NCBI GenBank assembly: GCA_937903155.1
Contig: CALCZU010000080.1
Location: 1-64,000, forward strand
From: an uncultured Bdellovibrionales bacterium
Lineage (GTDB): Bacteria; Bdellovibrionota; FAC87; UBA2466
DNA length: 64,000 nucleotides
Reading direction: 5' to 3'
In this document: in pieces, positions 58,961 through 64,000 of the stretch
Position numbering within the stretch: position 1 is the stretch's first letter
How the letters are laid out: the number at the start of each line of letters is the position of its first letter
Translations under genes and position numbers: made by a program
The notes under the pieces: generated by a model
Seen by the model: only the letters and a program-made list of their open reading frames with translations
Told to the model about the DNA's origin: nothing
The model's database searches: none

Positions 58961-61879
58961 TTATTTCCAGTTCGAAGGATAGTTGAATCCTTTGAGGCTT
59001 GGAAAGTCGGCGTTTGCCTCTTGCCAAACGCTACTGAAATCCCATGTCTGAAAGGGTTGTTTTGCCGCTGCGAAAACAGCGCCTTGGAAATAAGTGCTTC
59101 CTAAACTCTGATAAGTTCCGCAAGTTTCTGCGGGAATTCCGCCTGTGAAAAATGAGTTGGTCAGCGTTGAGAATCCATTAATGCACAATCCGTACGGAGC
59201 GTTCCCAGTCGAGAACGAGTCGGTGATAGGGCTCCAGGTGTAGGTAGTGAGACCAGCGCCGCGTGTTCCGAATTGCAGACTGACATCTCCCGTCGCAAAC
59301 GAGCGCGTTAAATAGGCATCTGAAGGATCGATAGCGCCTACGAGGCCGCCCGTGTAGTCCGTCGAACCGATGACGGTCGAATGAGAGAAGTTATCGGCGA
59401 GAAGGGCAGGATTTCCCGAGACGTGTCCAACGAGCCCTCCCGTGGTACTCCACGTCCATCCGGGTGCTCCGGCTTGATAGTTATTTTTTACGGAACCTGT
59501 CGAGAAAGATCTCTCGACGCTTACCTTAGTCCCATTTCCTAAGAGCGCACCGACAGAGGCCGTGTTACCGACGATACTCGTGTGAATAAATCCAACATCG
59601 CAGAAAGCGGCGCCGTCTGCCGTCCCAAAAAGACCTGTTCCAGATCCTATCGAGTTATTGATACTTAAGTTAGAAATGACTTTCTTGTTTCCCTGAAAGA
59701 CGCCTTTGAAATTAACGATTGGAACAAACGCGATTCCCGAACAGTCGATGTCGTTCGCAAGGCGATAATTGAGTTCGCTATTGGCAGGAATTGCTTGAAG
59801 GTCAATGCAAGAAGTGATGCTAACGGGTGCTGGTGTGACCACTCCCGCGCAAGGTCTAAAGTAAGAAGTTCTGCCAGAGAGTGTTACGACTTGAGCCCTC
59901 GTGATTCCCGAAGCCAATCGGTGGTAAAGCGAGAGATTCGAATTGGTGGCCGCGCTATAGTTATTTGCAATCGGGGCGGTTGCGGGGATTGCGGTAAACC
60001 GAACGGCTAGGTTGCAAGTTTGTCCAATAGCGAGACTCTGAGTGCAAGTTCCGCCTTGGCCGGGGTAGGTTCCCCCTTTAAAGGAGAACTGCGCAGGTAA
60101 TGTCACCTGGAGTGCTGTCGCGGCAGCCGTACCGACGTTTGTTAGAGTGATTGTTTTGTCAGACGTTGCGTTGACTAAAAGTGTTCCGAAATCAAAACTT
60201 CCTCCGTCTGTCGACATGGAGATGAAAGGTTCATTGGCGGTCAGGTTGACTGCGTTTAAAATCACCGACGTCGAATCGTCAGAAATAACGTAGCTATTTC
60301 CCATGGAATCGATCTCTAACGTATCCATCCGAGTTCCGGAGTAAGCGCCGAGCGCTAAGAGATTTCCATCTGGAGTGTAACGCGCAAAATGCGTGTAAGG
60401 CGTCAGACTATGGTTTGGATTTAAAGAAAATAGAAAAATGAAGTTTCCATTCGCTGCAATTCTTAGATTTCTAAATCGTGTGATATCAAAAAGGTAAGCG
60501 TTTTGGTTGATAGGAGCGATGGTGACATCTTTTACGAGGCTTCCATCTGCGCCGTAAACCGACGCGAGAAAATTTGAGGGGGATCCGTATTGAGACCACA
60601 GAATGGCAAATCTGCCTTCACTATCCATGGCCACTTCGTGTGAGTCGTACCACGAGCCCTTGCCATTGGAAGCTTCCACCATCGCTGGCGTATCGTCGAA
60701 GAAATTTCCGGCGGGATCAAATCGTCGAAAATAAATCGGGTTCCAAGAGTGCCCCTGACAGGTGAAGACGCCGCTACCATCGGATTTTTTTAAGGCGACG
60801 TGAACACCCCAAGTATTGCCATCGTTGCACGGATCTCCAAAGGTACCCGCAGCCAGCACATTGCCTTGCAAATCATAAAAATAATAAGGCGCTCGGGAAG
60901 CGCTATCGCGCTGAATAAGAGCGACGCGAGTATCAGAAACATCCATATCGAAGAAGCTATCCGATTGGTCGAAAGAGGCCGGACTTCCGATGCGAGTTAA
61001 ATTGGAATCTAAAAAGATCAACGAGAGGCCGGCAGTGCTTCTCACTAATACAACGGAGTGTCCGTCGGATGACCTTTTCACCATCACTCTTTCGATACTT
61101 GTCCCATCATTAAAAATTTCGACAGCGGCGGCCGGCGTATATCCCTGTGAGCTTCCAATTTGTGCGAAAACGGTATCGAATCCGGAAACCTCTTTTGTGC
61201 CCACGACCGTAAATTTTCCGTCGGGCGAGAGGGAGTAATCTTTAATGAGAAATTCCGTGTTTAAAATAGGCGTGCCGGCCTCGGTGGGTGGGATTGGAGC
61301 TGGGAGGCTTGCAGGAGGTGTCGTACTCAGAACATTATTAATGATGCCTACGACTTTTAGTTTTGTTCCTGCTTCTGCGGAATTTAATTTCAGTGCTTTA
61401 CGTCCGCGGAGAAACGCGAGGCTTCGGTCTGTTTTACCCAATTCGCGAAGAAGAAAATTAAGGACGAAAACTCCGGTGTGCGAAGGAGTGTAGGCGAGTT
61501 TAATCACACAGCTTTTAGTGCTTGTCGAAACTTGTTCGCATCCATTGTCGATTGAAAGGCCCGATTCATTACTTGTCTGCGAAATACTCATCCCTTTTGA
61601 AACTCCCGAAAGTTGGAAGCTTGCGGAGATGGGGTGCTGGATGATCAGGTTTGTATTTAGAGTACAAACCATTTCAGAGCCTCCGTTATTCGAACACGTC
61701 GCCGGAATTTCTGTTTGGCCGTCTTCGGCTAGAAAAACGAGATCGGTCATCGAGGATTGGACCGATTCGGCAATCGTTGAACCACCGCCACTAAATTCAA
61801 GCTTTTGGGTACAAGAAAGAAAACTAAAACTAACGGCTAATAATGAGAGATGGATACTTCTTCTCAACTGGATTCGCAT
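58961..61879 (-). CDS. Large lipoprotein with Ig-like choice-of-anchor D and GLUG repeats
   Basis: 972 residues. Lipobox FLSC (C23). Beta-propeller-like middle (about 210-540), then an ASPM/SPD-2/hydin-like Ig domain (GSFDFGTLLVNATSDKTITLTNVGTAAATAL), a cysteine-bearing TCTQSLAIGQTCNLAVRF, and a C-terminal region of GLUG-type repeats (GLFGTADGAAFCDVGFIH, TGGLVGHVSG, TGGLVGAIDP). Likely surface-exposed, possibly adhesive. Its stop abuts that of fadJ. Confidence 0.78.
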   Translation of the reverse strand: MRIQLRRSIHLSLLAVSFSFLSCTQKLEFSGGGSTIAESVQSSMTDLVFLAEDGQTEIPATCSNNGGSEMVCTLNTNLIIQHPISASFQLSGVSKGMSISQTSNESGLSIDNGCEQVSTSTKSCVIKLAYTPSHTGVFVLNFLLRELGKTDRSLAFLRGRKALKLNSAEAGTKLKVVGIINNVLSTTPPASLPAPIPPTEAGTPILNTEFLIKDYSLSPDGKFTVVGTKEVSGFDTVFAQIGSSQGYTPAAAVEIFNDGTSIERVMVKRSSDGHSVVLVRSTAGLSLIFLDSNLTRIGSPASFDQSDSFFDMDVSDTRVALIQRDSASRAPYYFYDLQGNVLAAGTFGDPCNDGNTWGVHVALKKSDGSGVFTCQGHSWNPIYFRRFDPAGNFFDDTPAMVEASNGKGSWYDSHEVAMDSEGRFAILWSQYGSPSNFLASVYGADGSLVKDVTIAPINQNAYLFDITRFRNLRIAANGNFIFLFSLNPNHSLTPYTHFARYTPDGNLLALGAYSGTRMDTLEIDSMGNSYVISDDSTSVILNAVNLTANEPFISMSTDGGSFDFGTLLVNATSDKTITLTNVGTAAATALQVTLPAQFSFKGGTYPGQGGTCTQSLAIGQTCNLAVRFTAIPATAPIANNYSAATNSNLSLYHRLASGITRAQVVTLSGRTSYFRPCAGVVTPAPVSITSCIDLQAIPANSELNYRLANDIDCSGIAFVPIVNFKGVFQGNKKVISNLSINNSIGSGTGLFGTADGAAFCDVGFIHTSIVGNTASVGALLGNGTKVSVERSFSTGSVKNNYQAGAPGWTWSTTGGLVGHVSGNPALLADNFSHSTVIGSTDYTGGLVGAIDPSDAYLTRSFATGDVSLQFGTRGAGLTTYTWSPITDSFSTGNAPYGLCINGFSTLTNSFFTGGIPAETCGTYQSLGSTYFQGAVFAAAKQPFQTWDFSSVWQEANADFPSLKGFNYPSNWK

Positions 61880-62004
61880 GATGCCCCCGAAACGTACTCG
61901 ATCAAAAGTTCAATCTAGCTTAGCCGTTGAATGTCATAGAATTGTGTCGCAATTGTGAAGGTTTGGTCGCTATAAGACTTGAAGAATACGGCGCAAAATT
62001 CGAA

Positions 62005-62745
62005 TTATTTTTGCTCGGAGTCGGTTTTGAAGTAATCTGCCTCGATACGTTTGAGTTCTACGTGCAAGGCCCTTAGGGGCACCGTGTTCATGTTTGTTTC
62101 CAACTCTTCAAGATCGTTTAGGACGTAGGCGTTTATTTCATCGGGGAGAACAGAGTCATCGTAACCTGCTTTTAGGAGCCAACTTTGAATGTTAAGTGTG
62201 TTGTGCTTTCGGATGGCTTCCCGCACATCGTGACGGTAATCTTCATTGAGATAAAAGCGGCCATGAGAGACTTCATGCGCTACGACGTCTTTCTCACCCT
62301 CAACACTTGCAATGACGTAGAAATTATCCTCCCTGGAGCGAAAGACATCGAGTACCTGTTTTTCTGTCTTCGTGAGTTTCTTAAATTCTCCTCTTAAAAA
62401 TGGGTCGAGTGCATAGTCTGGTATATTGAAACCTACCCAGTCTTGATAATAAGTGAAATAGCCATCATGTTCGGACCGATACCAGCGTTTGAACTTCTTG
62501 CGTGAGAACACCCTTCCTTTAAATTTCGGAGACTCGTAATATTCCTGAAAACGCATAAAGGTCGTATTTAAAGTTTTCTGATCTTTAAAGACGAGGTGAA
62601 TAATTCCAGGTTCTACCTCATTTGTAGCAAATACCCGATTCAAACGCCCGAAATCGCAAGTTTGGCTAGAATCCGAATTCCATCCTCGTCCCGCGTAGGA
62701 CTGGCTCGAGAAGAGGACAATCGCGATTGCCAAAAAATGAAACAT
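62005..62745 (-). CDS. Exported HExxH metallopeptidase-like protein
   Basis: 246 residues from the ATG at 62745; a longer frame to 62877 overlaps the next gene and has no signal. Signal peptide ending near SYA-GRG. The zinc motif VVAHEVSHGRFYLNEDY has H157, E158 and H161; a third ligand could be a nearby Asp or Glu. No pro-domain is evident. Its own ATG lies only four bases beyond the DUF1015 stop, so the two are probably co-transcribed. Confidence 0.65.
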   Translation of the reverse strand: MFHFLAIAIVLFSSQSYAGRGWNSDSSQTCDFGRLNRVFATNEVEPGIIHLVFKDQKTLNTTFMRFQEYYESPKFKGRVFSRKKFKRWYRSEHDGYFTYYQDWVGFNIPDYALDPFLRGEFKKLTKTEKQVLDVFRSREDNFYVIASVEGEKDVVAHEVSHGRFYLNEDYRHDVREAIRKHNTLNIQSWLLKAGYDDSVLPDEINAYVLNDLEELETNMNTVPLRALHVELKRIEADYFKTDSEQK

Positions 62746-62749
62746 GGTT

Positions 62750-63976
62750 TCAGATTTTTCGCAGGGTGAACCCGGCGGCGAGCTTCGGGTAGAAGTACGT
62801 CGATTTTTGAGGCATGAACCCTTGCGCGTCCGCGACATCAATAACGTCAATGACGGAGGGTTTTGCTTGGAACACAATGAGGTCGCAGTTCTCTTTTTGA
62901 TTGTAAGCCGACATCACATCTCGGTCGTAAGTAATTTTTTCGCCGCGATTGGTGTCGTTTACGTTGCAAAGTTCAAAAAGGAATTTATGGTCGCTCCAAG
63001 TCACGGCCAATTTTCTCACCGGTTTTGGATTGATGTCGGTCGCGTCTTCCCAGTTCTTCGGTTTGCAAAGACTTAATTTTCCGTCGACATACAGGCCAAA
63101 CTGGGGCGTTGGAGTTTCTTTGGTCACGAAAACTTTCAACTCTTCCAAGGTCATGGGTGAGAGATCGTATTGCTCTTGGAACTTTTGTTTGTTCCAATCT
63201 CCGAGAAGCCCTTTTTTAATGAGACGATGGGTCGGGAATACGACTAGCCCCGGATCGTACGCATTTGAAATGGCCATCATCATTTGGGCCGCGGGATGAT
63301 CGGTTCCGGCAACGCCAAGTTCTTTGGCATAGTTTAAAGAGCTTTCGTACCGGTGATGTCCGTCAACGATGTAGATGGGGCGTTCCGCGAAGAATGCCGC
63401 GATTTCGTCTTTACCCGTGATTTCTTTTTTCCAAAGCGTGTGAGTGACCCCTTCGTCGGACTTTCCTTTTAGGAAGGGTGCTTCAAAACTCCACTGGTCA
63501 AAATGCTTGTCTAAGACGCCTTGTTTATCCACGACCATTGCGAAGATGTGGCTCAGGTTGCAGTTTGTCTTTTTTAAAAGCTTTAAACGATCGGCTTTGT
63601 ATTTTCCGAAAGTATTTTCGTGGGGGCGTACGACTTGGTCTTTAAAATCACAAAGTCGGACGGTGCACATCAAAGTTTTACGAGAATAAGTTTGGCCGTA
63701 CGCTTCGAAATCTTGCTGGTAGAGGAAATAGGACGGTGCAGTTTCTTTTAAGATGGATTCCTTCTGCCATTTTTCTAAAAGTAATGCCGAGTTTGCGTAA
63801 TCCTCATTTTCCTTTCTAGGAAGCGTTAAGTGCGCCAAGTTGTAGGGGCTCCGATTCCAATACTTTTTCTCCTCACCCACCGGAATATTGTCGTACGGAG
63901 GGACAATAACGTCGGAAACGTCTTGAAACATACCGGTGTTGTAGTGGAGGGCTTTATAAGGTGCGATGAGTGTCAT
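62750..63976 (-). CDS. DUF1015 family protein
   Basis: 408 residues, DUF1015-like throughout: VIVPPYDNIP at the start, SPYNLAHLTLPR, VRPHENTFGKYKADRL, and the signature YIVDGHHRYESSLNYAKEL. Structure-based guesses in the family range from ATP-binding to ligase-like folds; function unknown. Immediately upstream of the HExxH protein gene. Nothing can be said of the last 24 bases of the window. Confidence 0.88.
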   Translation of the reverse strand: MTLIAPYKALHYNTGMFQDVSDVIVPPYDNIPVGEEKKYWNRSPYNLAHLTLPRKENEDYANSALLLEKWQKESILKETAPSYFLYQQDFEAYGQTYSRKTLMCTVRLCDFKDQVVRPHENTFGKYKADRLKLLKKTNCNLSHIFAMVVDKQGVLDKHFDQWSFEAPFLKGKSDEGVTHTLWKKEITGKDEIAAFFAERPIYIVDGHHRYESSLNYAKELGVAGTDHPAAQMMMAISNAYDPGLVVFPTHRLIKKGLLGDWNKQKFQEQYDLSPMTLEELKVFVTKETPTPQFGLYVDGKLSLCKPKNWEDATDINPKPVRKLAVTWSDHKFLFELCNVNDTNRGEKITYDRDVMSAYNQKENCDLIVFQAKPSVIDVIDVADAQGFMPQKSTYFYPKLAAGFTLRKI

Positions 63977-64000
63977 AGTGATGCAAATAAAACCTGAAAA

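Overview
The window looks like a chromosomal piece of a free-living Gram-negative bacterium with lipoproteins, outer-membrane proteins and many exported proteins of unknown function. A TIGR02147-type regulator, several large uncharacterised lipoproteins and the mixture of families suggest the Bdellovibrionota/Oligoflexia side of the tree. That placement is inference from gene content, not from a phylogeny. I see no insertion sequence, prophage, integrase, CRISPR array or rRNA operon. One tRNA (Val, GAC) is present.

Layout. 1-6.2 kb: a lytic-transglycosylase-like gene cut by the left edge, a DsbD-like thiol reductase, an ABC1/UbiB kinase, a membrane protein with a degenerate receiver domain and an SGNH hydrolase. 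6.3-11.05 kb: a metal-uptake operon (His-rich membrane protein, lipoprotein, outer-membrane barrel, ZnuA-, ZnuC- and ZnuB-like proteins), followed by a TPR protein, a long palindrome, and a convergent pair of a ZIP metal transporter and an M48-like pseudo-peptidase. 14.5-22.8 kb: a split hot-dog dehydratase, two small genes, kal-purM-purN, then rplS-rnhB-yraN, a STAS protein, rsmI, an HNH endonuclease, trxA and a DUF421 protein. 23-35.7 kb: tRNA-Val, exported proteins, a DUF1275 membrane protein, divergent gor and catalase-like genes, a HAD phosphatase, a cytosolic PAS histidine kinase, a phosphodiesterase-type lipoprotein, a TIGR02147 regulator overlapping an exported protein, and NIF3-like and DUF4336 genes.

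35.8-45.5 kb: a NlpC/P60-like peptidase, MarC, cardiolipin synthase, a methyltransferase, NDH-2, glpF, an FkbM methyltransferase and a YfhO-like membrane protein. 45.6-52.2 kb: a tight housekeeping run, ftsH, a small acidic gene, psd, pssA, asd, truA and a TonB-like gene, linking membrane proteolysis with phosphatidylethanolamine synthesis. 52.2-64 kb: YkgJ-like and AI-2E genes, rplM-rpsI, a zinc-ribbon protein, the fadI-fadJ beta-oxidation pair, a 972-residue GLUG lipoprotein, an exported HExxH protein and a DUF1015 protein.

The most unusual things seen are: the metal-uptake operon with three unfamiliar envelope partners; the translationally coupled ZIP/pseudo-M48 pair behind a perfect inverted repeat; several genes whose best promoter sits so close to the start codon that the mRNA would be leaderless; a C10 tract that could switch the tail of a STAS protein; a 3-aminobutyryl-CoA ammonia-lyase-like gene fused into a purine operon; and a clean 14-bp palindrome over the glpF -10 box. 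No intergenic stretch exceeds about 300 bases.
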